Below, one piece after another: positions 1-10,113 of a DNA stretch of 35,609 nt (within the stretch, counting starts at the first letter, position 1; each line of letters opens with the position of its first letter). This DNA is from Deltaproteobacteria bacterium (GTDB lineage: Bacteria > Myxococcota_A > Polyangia > Nannocystales > Nannocystaceae). The translations under genes were made by a program, and so were the position numbers. Under the pieces are notes generated by a model. That model had not been told where the DNA came from. It ran no database searches and saw only the letters and a program-made list of their open reading frames with translations. Location of the stretch: assembly GCA_003696955.1 (NCBI GenBank), contig RFGU01000154.1, positions 1-35,609 of the forward strand, written 5' to 3'.

Positions 1-226
1 CCACCGGATCCCCGGGTTCCCCGTCCCCCTGTCCCACACCGGAACCCCCGCCGTCGCCGTGTACGAAGCGCGGGATGTCGATCTGCGGCATGGGGATGCT
101 GACGCGATCCTTGCCCTGCTGTGTGACGAAATCGCCGCGCGAGATATACTTGCGGAGGTTCTCGCGAATCTTCCCCCGCACGATTTCGCGGAAGCGGCTG
201 TGGTCCTGATCGATGCGGGAGATCAT
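1..226 (-). CDS. DUF444 (YeaH/YhbH) family protein, partial
   Basis: The gene starts with ATG at 226 on the minus strand and runs off the left edge, leaving the first 75 codons. The visible protein begins [18 protein letters not shown] and continues through [26 protein letters not shown] and a glycine-rich [12 protein letters not shown] stretch. These are hallmarks of the DUF444 N-terminus: a basic helical segment, the IPxPxIDIPRF motif and the GVGQGDG loop. Family members are usually encoded beside the PrkA kinase and SpoVR and are linked to stress or stationary-phase physiology; their biochemical role is poorly defined. Here the gene diverges from prkA across a 62-base gap instead of following it. 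SpoVR is not in the window and may lie further left. The family call is firm; the C-terminal part, usually a von Willebrand A-like region, is not visible. Confidence 0.88.
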   Translation of the reverse strand, partial: MISRIDQDHSRFREIVRGKIRENLRKYISRGDFVTQQGKDRVSIPMPQIDIPRFVHGDGGGSGVGQGDGEPGDPV

Positions 227-248
227 GGCTAACGGGCCCTCGGCTGCT

Positions 249-254
249 ATTGTA
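249..254 (-). promoter_or_regulatory. -10-like element for the DUF444 gene
   Basis: Read on the minus strand this is TACAAT, ending 22 bases before the ATG at 226, so a short leader is expected. It overlaps the rightward TAGCAT hexamer at 253-258. No clear -35 element is visible. Prediction from spacing and sequence only. Confidence 0.4.
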
Positions 255-258
255 GCAT
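253..258 (+). promoter_or_regulatory. -10-like element for prkA
   Basis: TAGCAT ends 30 bases before the prkA ATG at 289. It shares two bases with the opposite-strand TACAAT box, so polymerases for the two divergent genes would probably exclude one another. No convincing -35 element is seen. Confidence 0.35.
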
Positions 259-288
259 CGAGGGGTACGCCGCGCCCCGGGATTCGCC

Positions 289-2339
<2,051 letters not shown>

Positions 2340-2343
<4 letters not shown>

Positions 2344-2588
2344 CCGGCGGATTCGATCCCAAGCGCGAACTCGGCGGGCCCGACCCCGGCCCCGTCGCCG
2401 TGGAGATCCCGGGGAGGACGGCCATGCTGCTCGTGCACCTGGCCGAAGAACTCGGCGCACGCACGCCGGGCGAGGTGGTCGCCCAGGCCCTCGGCGTCCT
2501 GCAGACGGTGCGCAAGGCTCGGGCGGAGGGGCGCCGCATCGTGCTCCGAGACCCGGCGACGGGCCACGAGGTGGACCTGGCCATCTAG
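2340..2588 (+). CDS. small helical protein coupled to prkA
   Basis: An 82-residue protein starting with GTG at 2340 inside the prkA stop codon (GTGA overlap), so translational coupling is likely. It begins [13 protein letters not shown]. The central part [22 protein letters not shown] is followed by a helix with [23 protein letters not shown] short strand followed by two helices and a C-terminal beta turn resembles small ribbon-helix-helix-like proteins with a conserved 'lvLrDp.tG.e' ending. I cannot assign a function. The position suggests it may modulate or be co-regulated with the PrkA kinase. Codon use and the tight overlap support it as a real gene. Confidence 0.68.
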
Positions 2589-2595
2589 GCTCGCC

Positions 2596-2617
2596 GTGCG
2601 CCGGCTGCGCCGGGCAC
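2596..2617 (+). terminator. hairpin after the prkA operon
   Basis: The sequence folds as GTGC-CCGGC paired with GCCGG-GCAC, nine base pairs with a one-base bulge and a three-base loop, eight bases after the stop at 2588. No T-run follows, so this would be a pause or Rho-assisted end rather than a classical intrinsic terminator. Confidence 0.45.
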
Positions 2618-2747
2618 GCCTCCCTCGCCGCGGCCGGGTGAAGCCCCCTTCCCCGCTCCACACGGCCGAGAACGCCGTTTTCACCCCGAAGTGCCTTGCC
2701 CGCCCGGGACTTTGGGGCCCATACTGCGCCGGCCCCCGGTCGATCCC

Positions 2748-4283
2748 ATGGCGCAAGGCCCCATGCCCGACGCAAGCCGCACACCCGCCCACGAGACGAT
2801 CGCGAACCGCGAGCCGGCGAGCGGCCGGCCGTTGCGGCCCGTCGCCGTCGCGACACCCGAGGACGTTCGTCGTGCCGTCGAGCGGGCGCGCAGGGCCCAG
2901 GCCCAATGGGCGCGCCTGTCGTGGGGCGAGCGGAAGGCGCGCCTGCTCGCCTTCCGCGACCGGCTCCTCGACCGCGCCGAGGACGTGATCGAGACCGTCT
3001 CGCGCGAGACGGGCAAGCCCCGCTTCGAGGCGCGGGTGCACGAGGTGATTCCCATCGCCGACCTCGCGCACTACTTCGCCACCCGAGCCGAACGATTCCT
3101 CCGCGACCGCCCCGTCCATCATCATCTGTTCTGGCCCTACAAGCGCGGCTACGTGCGCTACGAGCCCCGCGGGGTCGTCGGGATCGTCTCGCCGTGGAAC
3201 TTCCCGTTCACCCTTCCCATGGGGGACGTGATCATGGCGCTCGCCGCCCGCAACGCGGTCGTGGTCAAGCCCTCGGAATGGACCCCCCATTCCATGCTCA
3301 TCGCCCGCGATCTCCTGGCCGAGGCGCGCATCGATCCCGACCTCGTCGGCGTGGTGTGCGGCGCCGGCCCGACGGGGGCGGCCCTCGTCGACGAGGTCGA
3401 CATGGTCGTCTTCACCGGCTCGGTGAGCACCGGTCGCAAGATTGCCGCCCGCTGCGGCGAGCGGCTCATCCCGAGCATCATGGAACTCGGCGGCAAGGAC
3501 GCGGCCATCGTGCTGCCCGACGCGGACATCGAGCACGCCGCGCGCAAGGTGGTCACGGGCGCATTCGCCAACTCGGGCCAGATCTGCGCCAGCATCGAGC
3601 GCTGCCTGGTCCACGAGGCGCTCTACGAGCGGTTCTGCGACGCCGTCGTGCGGATCACCGCCGCCCTTCGGCAAGGGGACCCGAGCGAATCCGACGAGAT
3701 CGACGTGGGCGCCATGGTCACGCCGCACCAGGTCGAGATCGTGCGCCGCCACATCGACGACGCCGTCGTCAAGGGCGCCCGGATCCTCACAGGCGGCAAG
3801 GTCCACACCGAACGCGGCCGATTCGTCGAGCCCACGGTGCTCGTGGACGTCACGGACGACATGCTGTGCTGGTCCGAGGAGACCTTCGGTCCCCTGTTGC
3901 CGATCCGTCCGTACGGCGACGTGGACGAGGCCGTCCGCATGGCCAACGACACCATCTATGGGCTGAACGCCTACGTCTTCGGTGGCAGCGTCTCGAAGGC
4001 CGAGGACGTCGCGAATCGACTCGAAGCAGGCGCGGTCCTGGTCAACGACGTCCTGTACAACCACGGCGCCCCCGAAGCCCCCTGGGGGGGCTGGAAGGCC
4101 TCCGGCGTCGGCCGCGTCCACAACGGCAAGGATGGCCTCCGGGACCTGTGCGAGATGCGCTACGTGGGGTTGCCCCGCGGCCGTCTCGAAGTGCCCACCA
4201 CGTTCCCCTACACCCGGCGCAAGGAGGCGTTCTTCGAACGCATCGCGGGGCTCTTGCGCAGCCCGTTCTCCCGCTTCCTCTGA
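2748..4283 (+). CDS. NAD(P)-dependent aldehyde dehydrogenase
   Basis: A 511-residue member of the aldehyde dehydrogenase superfamily, which oxidises aldehydes to carboxylates with NAD(P)+. The catalytic cysteine is C280 in SGQICASIER, and the general base is E246 in MELGGKDAA. The oxyanion/cofactor segment SPWNFPF, the VFTGSVSTG nucleotide-fold motif and the late SEETFGPLLPI motif are all present, so the enzyme looks active. Substrate cannot be read from sequence. The C-terminal extension past the GRVHNGKDG segment is basic and partly hydrophobic, which could allow membrane association. ATG at 2748 is chosen; an in-frame ATG at 2763 is equally possible, and a GTG at 2691 would add a poorly conserved proline-rich lead. 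A CATACT box at 2720-2725 would give a short leader. Confidence 0.92.
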   Translation: MAQGPMPDASRTPAHETIANREPASGRPLRPVAVATPEDVRRAVERARRAQAQWARLSWGERKARLLAFRDRLLDRAEDVIETVSRETGKPRFEARVHEVIPIADLAHYFATRAERFLRDRPVHHHLFWPYKRGYVRYEPRGVVGIVSPWNFPFTLPMGDVIMALAARNAVVVKPSEWTPHSMLIARDLLAEARIDPDLVGVVCGAGPTGAALVDEVDMVVFTGSVSTGRKIAARCGERLIPSIMELGGKDAAIVLPDADIEHAARKVVTGAFANSGQICASIERCLVHEALYERFCDAVVRITAALRQGDPSESDEIDVGAMVTPHQVEIVRRHIDDAVVKGARILTGGKVHTERGRFVEPTVLVDVTDDMLCWSEETFGPLLPIRPYGDVDEAVRMANDTIYGLNAYVFGGSVSKAEDVANRLEAGAVLVNDVLYNHGAPEAPWGGWKASGVGRVHNGKDGLRDLCEMRYVGLPRGRLEVPTTFPYTRRKEAFFERIAGLLRSPFSRFL

Positions 4284-4340
4284 TACGCGGCCGGATGTCC
4301 GCCCCGCGGGACACCGGCACGCACGCGACAAGGATCCATC

Positions 4341-4640
4341 ATGACCCTCGAAGAACTCACGAAGATCGTACAGGACAAGGTCGGCGACGACAGTGGTCTC
4401 GACGCCTCCATCAAGTTCGACCTCGGCGATGCCGGCGTCATCGTCGTCGATGCCACGAAGGTCCCCAACGAGGTCACCAACGAGGACCGGGACGCCCAGT
4501 GCACCGTCAAGGTCGCGTCCGAGGACTTCGAGGCCATGCTCAAGGGCGAGATGGATCCCATGGGCGCCTTCATGGGCGGCAAGCTCCAGATCGACGGCGA
4601 CATGTCCGTCGCCATGAAGCTCGGCAACGTCGTCGGCTGA
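4341..4640 (+). CDS. SCP2 sterol-binding domain protein
   Basis: A 99-residue single-domain protein. The pattern of strands, the DFEAMLKGEMDPMGAFMGGK segment and the final LQIDGDMSVAMKLGNV are typical of the SCP2 (sterol carrier protein 2) family. In this family the repeated 'aflsGKlkikGdm.lalkl' ending forms part of the hydrophobic lipid-binding tunnel. No signal peptide is seen, so it should act in the cytoplasm by binding sterols, fatty acyl chains or similar lipids. It lies 57 bases after the aldehyde dehydrogenase on the same strand. An AAGGA ribosome-binding site six bases before the ATG supports the start. A lipid aldehyde link with its neighbour is only a guess. Confidence 0.88.
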   Translation: MTLEELTKIVQDKVGDDSGLDASIKFDLGDAGVIVVDATKVPNEVTNEDRDAQCTVKVASEDFEAMLKGEMDPMGAFMGGKLQIDGDMSVAMKLGNVVG

Positions 4641-4659
4641 CGGCCGCCGGCCTTCACCT

Positions 4660-4695
4660 GCGCCCACGCCCCGCGACCGTCGGGGCCGTGGGCGC
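4660..4695. terminator. bidirectional terminator hairpin between convergent genes
   Basis: GCGCCCACGCCCCG at 4660-4673 pairs with CGGGGCCGTGGGCGC at 4681-4695, fourteen base pairs with a single bulged C and a seven-base loop. It sits between the convergent stops at 4640 and 4716, so it can end both transcripts. The T-run is weak (a TTT at 4701-4703), as expected for such high GC content. Confidence 0.75.
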
Positions 4696-4715
4696 GCGTC
4701 GTTTCGGCGGCTCGG

Positions 4716-5501
4716 TCACGAGAGTGCGAAACGCCCCTCCACCGGCAGGTGGTCGGACGGCGACGGCCAACCGCGAGGCTCTTCGAAGTGGACGACCTCG
4801 ACGCAACGCTCCACCAGCGGCCGCGTCGCGAGCAAGAGGTCGATGCGCATGCCCATGCGACGGGCGTAGGCGGCGTGGCGATAGTCGTACCAGGAGTAGA
4901 CCCCTGCCTCGTCGCTCTTCGCTCGAAAGCAGTCGACCAGGCCGAAGCCGCACAGTTCGGCGAGGACCTCCCGTTCCTCGTCGGTCACGTGCAACGTGCC
5001 GCGGAGTCCCTCCGGATCGTAGACGTCCCGGTCGTCGGGCGCCACGTTGAAGTCGCCGCCGAGCAGCACGAGATCCGACGGATCGTGCTTCGCGGAAAGT
5101 TCCCGTCGCAAGCGCCGAAACCACTCGAGCTTGTAGGCGAAGGCGTCGCTGCCGATCTCGGTGCCGTTGGGAGCGTAGAGGCAGTAGACCCGCACGCCGC
5201 GGATCGTCGCCGCGAGGATTCGACACGCCCGATCGTCCTCACCCTCGGCGAAACCGCGCTGCACGTCGTCCATCGGATCCTTCGACGCGATGGCGACCCC
5301 CGCGTAGCCGCCGTCCCCGTGCACCTCGACACGATAGCCCAACTCGAGGAATGGCACCTTGGGGAACCGCGCGTCGTCCACCTTCGTCTCCTGCATCAGC
5401 AACACGTCGGGGGCGCGCTCGGCCAGATAGGCGGACACGTTGTCGATCCGAGCGCGCAGCCCGTTGACGTTCCAGGTGGCGACGGTCCAGGGGCCGGACA
5501 T
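4716..5501 (-). CDS. xthA: exodeoxyribonuclease III (Xth family)
   Basis: A 261-residue protein of the exonuclease III / AP endonuclease family, which cuts DNA 5' to abasic sites and has 3'-5' exonuclease and 3'-repair activities. The metal and catalytic motifs are all in place: N11 in NVNGLRAR, E38 in QETKV, Y109 in LYAPNG, D150 and N152 in GGDFNVAP, and D250-H251 in PSDHLPV. Length matches the family. The ATG at 5501 lies seven bases after a TAGATT box on the minus strand, which suggests a leaderless transcript and supports this start over longer alternatives. It is convergent with the SCP2-like gene and divergent from the lipoprotein gene at 5589. Confidence 0.95.
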   Translation of the reverse strand: MSGPWTVATWNVNGLRARIDNVSAYLAERAPDVLLMQETKVDDARFPKVPFLELGYRVEVHGDGGYAGVAIASKDPMDDVQRGFAEGEDDRACRILAATIRGVRVYCLYAPNGTEIGSDAFAYKLEWFRRLRRELSAKHDPSDLVLLGGDFNVAPDDRDVYDPEGLRGTLHVTDEEREVLAELCGFGLVDCFRAKSDEAGVYSWYDYRHAAYARRMGMRIDLLLATRPLVERCVEVVHFEEPRGWPSPSDHLPVEGRFALS

Positions 5502-5508
5502 GGGGCGG

Positions 5509-5514
5509 AATCTA
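5509..5514 (-). promoter_or_regulatory. -10 box of leaderless xthA
   Basis: Minus-strand TAGATT ends seven bases before the ATG at 5501. This spacing places the transcription start at or next to the start codon. Confidence 0.5.
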
Positions 5515-5573
5515 GCAGGCTCCGGATCCACGGCGTGGCCGTTCGGTCGGCCCCGTCTTCGGCGGCAATGGGA

Positions 5574-5579
5574 TAGGCT
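5574..5579 (+). promoter_or_regulatory. -10 box of leaderless lipoprotein gene
   Basis: TAGGCT ends nine bases before the ATG at 5589. The same hexamer type and spacing recurs before several other genes in the window. Confidence 0.55.
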
Positions 5580-5588
5580 TGCCCCGCG

Positions 5589-6281
5589 ATGCACCGCCGA
5601 GGCCGACGATCCGCGTGGTGCGCAGCCGCATGGGCGGTGTCGGCGCTCGCGACGGGATGCGCGGCCCCCAACCTGTCGCGCACCCTCGGGCGCGGCAACT
5701 GGGAGATCCACGCGAGCCACGGCGGACCACTGCTTCGCCCGCCCGGCTGGCCCCCCGTCCCCTTCGGCCACACCCACTTGGGCGTTCGGGTCGGCGTGGC
5801 CGAGCGGGTGGACATCGACTCCAACGTGAACCTCTTGCCCCTCGGCGTGGGGCTCTTGCAGATGGACTCGGCGGTCGTCCTGCAACTGTGGCGACGGCCG
5901 CGACGCCTGGCCGTGTCGGGCTCGTTTCGCCTGGCGGGAATCTTCGACCTTACGGATCCGCCGGCCGCGCGCCTCTACTCCGAGTGGGGGATCCATGCTG
6001 GCCGTCCCCTCGGACGCTTCGTCCACCCCTACGGCGGCATGCTCGTCACGTACCCCATGAAGGTCCGCACCGCCGACCTGCCCGCGGCGTTCTGGACGCC
6101 CTTTGCGGGCCTCGAATTCCTGTTGCCGCCCCGCAAGGGACGGCAGCACGGCCTTGCGGTGCACGTCGCGTGGACCAATCCATGGGTCGACTCGGACGCC
6201 GTCGTGGACTACGCCCCACCCATGGGCGCCCTGGCCGTCTACCTCGGTTACCGCGTACGCTTCGGAGGACTCGACCGATGA
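5589..6281 (+). CDS. outer-membrane-type lipoprotein of unknown function
   Basis: A 230-residue protein with a basic start (MHRRGRR), a hydrophobic stretch and the lipobox LATGC, giving C24 as the lipidated residue. The mature part has alternating hydrophobic and polar residues, many aromatic girdle-like positions and short turns, for example HLGVRVGVAERVDID and PMGALAVYLGYRVRFGG. This resembles a small beta-barrel or porin-like outer-membrane protein. I do not recognise a named family. The stop overlaps the ATG of the following alpha/beta hydrolase by four bases (ATGA), so the two are translated as a pair, probably both at the cell envelope. A TAGGCT box nine bases upstream supports the start. 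Confidence 0.75.
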   Translation: MHRRGRRSAWCAAAWAVSALATGCAAPNLSRTLGRGNWEIHASHGGPLLRPPGWPPVPFGHTHLGVRVGVAERVDIDSNVNLLPLGVGLLQMDSAVVLQLWRRPRRLAVSGSFRLAGIFDLTDPPAARLYSEWGIHAGRPLGRFVHPYGGMLVTYPMKVRTADLPAAFWTPFAGLEFLLPPRKGRQHGLAVHVAWTNPWVDSDAVVDYAPPMGALAVYLGYRVRFGGLDR

Positions 6282-7135
6282 TCCGGCCCGCCGTCCTCGC
6301 CGCCTGCGTCGCGCTCGCCGGCGCCTGCACCCTCGATACGTTCCTGTACCACCCCGTGCGCGTCGACGGCTACGACTTCGATGGGATCGACCCCAACATC
6401 GACGGCGATCTCACCGAACCGCACCCGTCCATCGTCGGCCCGGAGCTTCGCACGGAGGGCTTCGTCGATGCCGAAGGCGACGCGATCCACTACGTCTACG
6501 CCAAAAGGCCGGGGGCGCGGGCCACGATCTTCTACAGCCACGGAAACAGCCTGCACATCGGCCGCTACTGGGACCGGGTCGAGCGCATGTGGTCCATGGG
6601 CTACAACGTGCTCATCTACGACTACCCGGGCTACGGGCGCTCCGAGGGCGAGCCGAGCGAACACTCCGTCTTCGCCAGCGCCCGCGCCGCGCTGGCGGAG
6701 CTACCGAATCTCCCCGGGGTCGATCCCGAGCGGGTCTACTTCGTCGGTTACTCCCTCGGCGGCGCGCCCACCTTCGAACTGGCGACGGATCCGCAAAGCC
6801 CCGTTCGCCCCCGCGGCGTCCTCACGGAGTCCGCGTTCTGCAACGTCGAGACGCTGCTGCAGGACGCTACGTTCCTCGACGTACCCGCGGAGTTCGTGGC
6901 CGAAAACCGCCTGGACAATTGCGCCAAGATCGGACGCGTCCCCGACGGGATCGACGTCGTGCTGCTCCACGGCGACCACGACACCTTCGTGCGTCCCATC
7001 CATGCGCGCCGCCTCTACGATGCCGCGCGCCCGCCCACACGCCTGGTCTGGGCCGAGGGCGCGGACCACACGGACGTTCCCCTCGCGCTCGGGGACGACT
7101 ACGACGCCCTCTTTCGCCGCCACCTCCCGCCGTAG
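6278..7135 (+). CDS. alpha/beta hydrolase, probable lipoprotein
   Basis: A 285-residue serine hydrolase of the alpha/beta fold, of the BEM46/ABHD13-like type. The nucleophile is S159 in VGYSLGG, the acid is probably D235 in LHGDHDTFV and the base is H264 in GADHTDV. The oxyanion region FYSHGNS and the YDYPGYGRS segment are both classic for this group. The N-terminus has a short hydrophobic run ending LAGAC, a marginal lipobox with C17, so the enzyme is probably anchored at the membrane facing outward. Family members act as esterases, thioesterases or acyl hydrolases; the substrate is unknown. It is translationally coupled to the upstream lipoprotein and convergent with the APC permease gene, 25 bases away. 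Confidence 0.88.
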   Translation: MIRPAVLAACVALAGACTLDTFLYHPVRVDGYDFDGIDPNIDGDLTEPHPSIVGPELRTEGFVDAEGDAIHYVYAKRPGARATIFYSHGNSLHIGRYWDRVERMWSMGYNVLIYDYPGYGRSEGEPSEHSVFASARAALAELPNLPGVDPERVYFVGYSLGGAPTFELATDPQSPVRPRGVLTESAFCNVETLLQDATFLDVPAEFVAENRLDNCAKIGRVPDGIDVVLLHGDHDTFVRPIHARRLYDAARPPTRLVWAEGADHTDVPLALGDDYDALFRRHLPP

Positions 7136-7160
7136 GCCGTCTCGACACGGATCTCGCCCG

Positions 7161-8555
7161 TCACGGCCCAGCCCTGCGACGGGCCGAGATCCCGTAGGCG
7201 ACCCACGCCGCGGCGAAGTACCCGATCCCCACGAGCACGGAAGGATCGCCCTTCGATGCCGACAGGACGAGGACCAGGATGCTCGACCCGGCATAGAAGA
7301 CAGGCGGCAAGGGATAGGCCAGGACGCGGTAGGGGCGGGGCCGTTGCGGATCGCGACGGCGCAGCACCACCACGGCGAGCACGGTGAGGGTGCCCGTGAT
7401 GAGCATGGCCGCCGAGGTGTAGTTCATCAGGGCCTCGAAGCTCTGGCTGGCGAGGAGCACCACGGACCAGGCGGCCTGTCCCCACAGGGCCACGACGGGC
7501 GTCGCATGACGCGGGTGGAGACGACCGGCGATCCGCGGTGCATGGCCGGCGCGGCCCATGGCGAACGCGATGCGGCTGCCGGTGAGGACGGTTCCGTTGA
7601 TCGAGCCGAGCATCGCCAGCAGGATCAGGGTGGTGACGACGTGCTCCCCGGCCGTGCCGAAAAGGCGCCCCGCGGCCGCCGTCCCGGCCTCGCCCACCCG
7701 CGCCAGGTCGGAGAGGGGGAAGACGGCGAGGAACCCCACGCAGAGAACGAGGTAGAGCCCCGTCACGAGCAGGGTGCCTCCCACGAGCGCCCGCGGAAGC
7801 GACCTCCCCGGCTCGCGGATCTCCGCCCCCACGAAGATGGCCGCGTTCCAGCCGGAATAGGCGAAGTAGACGGGAAGGAAGGCCAGGGCCAGGGATTCGA
7901 GGGTGGCGACGGTGGGGGTGGCCGGGGACACGGCGGCGTCCGGGTGGTAGCCGCCCATCTTCGCGAGGACGAAGATGCTCGCCACCAGCAGCAGGGCCAC
8001 GGGCACCGTGGTCAGGACGACCTGGGTCCGCCCCGAGAGCACGATGCCCACGTGATTGACGGCCGACAGCCCCACGACGATGAGGACCGCCCAGGCGAAG
8101 GCCGGGTCCACGTCGAGCCCCGCCCGGGCGAAGATGTCGTAGGCGTCCCCGAGGAGCACGGGGAGCTGGAAGGTGGCCGTTCCCGCCGCCATGGTGGCCA
8201 GGGAGCCGGGGAAGATGGCGAGCAACTGCAGCCATCCGACGGCGAACGCCACCTGCGGCCCGTAGGCGACCCGGAGATAGGGGTAGTCGCCCCCGGCCCG
8301 CGGCATCATGGCCCCGAGTTCGGCGACGCTGAGGGCCCCCGCCAGGGCCGAGAGGCCACCCAGGATCCAGACGAGGAGGAAGGCCGCGGGGGTCGGCGCA
8401 TGGGCTGCGACGACCGGGGGCGCGATGAAGATCCCGATGCCGAGCATCGAGCCCGCCACCAGCGCCGTCGCGGGCCCCGCCCCGAGGCGCGGCGGCGTGC
8501 CCAGGGCGTCGGCAGGGGCTGCCGCGGAGCCCGGGGACTCGAGGGACGCACCCAC
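7161..8555 (-). CDS. APC-family amino acid permease
   Basis: A 464-residue integral membrane protein with about twelve hydrophobic segments. The first membrane segment contains GSMLGIGIF, the unwound-helix G-S/A-G-I-G motif that binds substrate in APC transporters. The middle has the family signature YSGWNAAIFVGAEIREPGR, and GTVLTGSRIAFAMGRAGHAP follows later. It probably imports or exchanges amino acids or polyamines using a proton or antiport mechanism; the specificity is not evident. The GTG at 8555 is chosen because it lies eight bases after a minus-strand TAGACT box, as in the other leaderless genes here; the N-terminus is then a short cytoplasmic tail. A decayed inverted copy of its central part lies at 9934-10113. 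Confidence 0.9.
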   Translation of the reverse strand: MGASLESPGSAAAPADALGTPPRLGAGPATALVAGSMLGIGIFIAPPVVAAHAPTPAAFLLVWILGGLSALAGALSVAELGAMMPRAGGDYPYLRVAYGPQVAFAVGWLQLLAIFPGSLATMAAGTATFQLPVLLGDAYDIFARAGLDVDPAFAWAVLIVVGLSAVNHVGIVLSGRTQVVLTTVPVALLLVASIFVLAKMGGYHPDAAVSPATPTVATLESLALAFLPVYFAYSGWNAAIFVGAEIREPGRSLPRALVGGTLLVTGLYLVLCVGFLAVFPLSDLARVGEAGTAAAGRLFGTAGEHVVTTLILLAMLGSINGTVLTGSRIAFAMGRAGHAPRIAGRLHPRHATPVVALWGQAAWSVVLLASQSFEALMNYTSAAMLITGTLTVLAVVVLRRRDPQRPRPYRVLAYPLPPVFYAGSSILVLVLSASKGDPSVLVGIGYFAAAWVAYGISARRRAGP

Positions 8556-8563
8556 GGCGGGCG

Positions 8564-8569
8564 AGTCTA
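8564..8569 (-). promoter_or_regulatory. -10 box of leaderless permease gene
   Basis: Minus-strand TAGACT ends eight bases before the GTG at 8555, which predicts a leaderless mRNA and fixes the permease start. Confidence 0.5.
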
Positions 8570-8663
8570 CCCCCTCTGCCGGCCCGTGGGTCGGTCGCGC
8601 CCCGGGCGGCCTCCAACCGGCCTTCCGACCGAACGATCGATGGCGGCCTCGGCCAGCCCCCGA

Positions 8664-8669
8664 TATGCT
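8664..8669 (+). promoter_or_regulatory. -10 box of leaderless Cys-rich lipoprotein gene
   Basis: TATGCT ends nine bases before the ATG at 8679. It lies about 95 bases from the divergent permease -10 box. Confidence 0.55.
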
Positions 8670-8678
8670 CGTGCCCGT

Positions 8679-9833
8679 ATGGAACGTTCCAACGGGTTTC
8701 AGGGTCGGCACGGCGTCCATCGTGCCTCGCTTTCGATCGTATTCGCCGTGACCGTTGCGGGCTGCTCGGGCGGCTCGGGCGGCAGTGGGTCCACGGGCAG
8801 CTCGACGAGCGCCACGACCTCCACGACCCAGACCTCGACCACGTCCTCCGCCTCCTCGGGTACGGTGACGTCCACCTCGACCTCCCAGGGCAGCTCCACG
8901 TCCACCGGCACGTCCACGGGCACGGGCAGTGCGTCCTCCTCCGGGTCGGAAACGGCGGGTACCACCGGCGGGAACGACTGCCAGCCCATGGCGCCACCGC
9001 CCCCCATGTGCATCCAGGGCGCCGGCGGCCCTTCGACGCCACCACCGACCTTCACCCTGCCCCTTGCGCGCAAGTCCTCCCCGGCCGACGTCCAAGGGCC
9101 GTTGGCCGGAGCGACCACCGGGGGCTCCACCGGCGGCGGTGGCTTCATCATCGAACCGGACCTGCCACCAGCCATCGAATGCGACGTCTGGACCCAGGAC
9201 TGCGGCCCCGGGGAGAAATGCACGGCATGGGCCAACAACGGAGGGACTTCGTGGAACGCCACCAAGTGCGTCCCCGTGGATCCGAACCCCGTCGGGCCCG
9301 GGGAGACCTGCGTGGCCCAGGGTGGTGGCGCAAGCGGCGTGGACAATTGCGAAAAGGGATCCATGTGCTGGAGGGTCGACCCGCAGACCGAGGAGGGCGT
9401 GTGCGTGCCCCTCTGCACCTGTTCGCCGAACACACCGGTGTGCACGGATACGACGACCACCTGCGTGATCACGAACGAAGGCGTCCTCAACCTGTGTCTA
9501 CCCCTCTGCGACCCCCTCGATGACCCACCGTGCGCGGACGGTGACGTCTGCATCCCCAGCCCCAACGGCGACGGCTTCGTCTGCGTGGTCGATGCCTCGG
9601 CCGGCGTGAAGGTCGGCGATCCCTGTACGTACGCCAACGCGTGCCCCCACGGGAGCATTTGCGTAGACAGCTCGCTGCTCGCAGATTGCTTCGACGTCGC
9701 ATGTTGCTCCCCCGTCTGCGATCTCGACGCCCCCGCGGGCTGTCCCGGGGCCGGGGAGACCTGCCAACCGTTCTTCCCGCCTGGCCAAGCCCCGATGTGC
9801 CTCGAGGACGCCGGGCTGTGCAGGCTCCCATGA
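8679..9833 (+). CDS. Cys-rich lipoprotein with Ser/Thr tether
   Basis: A 384-residue exported lipoprotein. The signal peptide ends at lipobox TVAGC, with C29 lipidated. Residues 30 to about 90 are a low-complexity Gly-Ser-Thr tether, followed by a Pro/Gly-rich part. The C-terminal 220 residues hold more than twenty cysteines in small modules of the type CGPGEKC, PGETC, GSMCWRV, DGDVCIP and GETCQPF. Such modules are common in myxobacterial secreted proteins and probably form small disulfide-linked domains at the cell surface. No catalytic motif is visible and I do not assign a function. Its start is supported by a TATGCT box nine bases upstream. It stands alone, divergent from the permease. 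Confidence 0.8.
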   Translation: MERSNGFQGRHGVHRASLSIVFAVTVAGCSGGSGGSGSTGSSTSATTSTTQTSTTSSASSGTVTSTSTSQGSSTSTGTSTGTGSASSSGSETAGTTGGNDCQPMAPPPPMCIQGAGGPSTPPPTFTLPLARKSSPADVQGPLAGATTGGSTGGGGFIIEPDLPPAIECDVWTQDCGPGEKCTAWANNGGTSWNATKCVPVDPNPVGPGETCVAQGGGASGVDNCEKGSMCWRVDPQTEEGVCVPLCTCSPNTPVCTDTTTTCVITNEGVLNLCLPLCDPLDDPPCADGDVCIPSPNGDGFVCVVDASAGVKVGDPCTYANACPHGSICVDSSLLADCFDVACCSPVCDLDAPAGCPGAGETCQPFFPPGQAPMCLEDAGLCRLP

Positions 9834-9862
9834 CCCGCGAAGGCGCCCCTTACCCGCGGGGT

Positions 9863-9880
9863 GGCGGCGGCGCTGCCGCC
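9863..9880 (+). terminator. GC hairpin after the Cys-rich lipoprotein gene
   Basis: GGCGGC pairs with GCCGCC around a six-base loop, thirty bases after the stop at 9833. No T-run follows, and GC-rich sequence folds easily by chance, so this is a weak call. Confidence 0.3.
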
Positions 9881-9933
9881 TCGGCCGCGGGACCGGCAGC
9901 CGCCGCCCGGCGGCGCGCGGGCCCAGCTAGTAG

Positions 9934-10113
9934 CTGCGGCGCGAGACGTCGGCCCCGGCCCCGTCCACCCTCGAGGAACTCGCGCTCGCGTTCCTGGCGG
10001 TCCACTTCGTCGACGCGGCGTGGAGCGCCGCCATCTTCGTCCGGGCGGAGATCCAGGATCCGAGGCGCGCCGAGGGATCCCCGTCGCGGGCCCCGGTGGG
10101 CGTCGTCTCGGCT
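9934..10113 (+). pseudogene. decayed fragment of an APC-family permease
   Basis: In the frame starting at 9934, directly after two tandem TAG stops (9928-9933), the sequence reads TLEELALAFLAVHF followed by AAWSAAIFVRAEIQDP (about 9967-10062). This aligns with TLESLALAFLPVYF and SGWNAAIFVGAEIREP of the intact permease encoded on the other strand at 7161-8555, with 21 of 32 residues identical. Upstream homology stops at the tandem stop codons. Downstream the reading frame drifts, with hints of resemblance to about 10113 or a little beyond. There is no start codon, no transmembrane context and no room for a 460-residue protein. It is best read as a remnant of a permease paralogue. The rest of the gap from 9834 to 10230 holds nothing else I can recognise. 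Confidence 0.72.
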
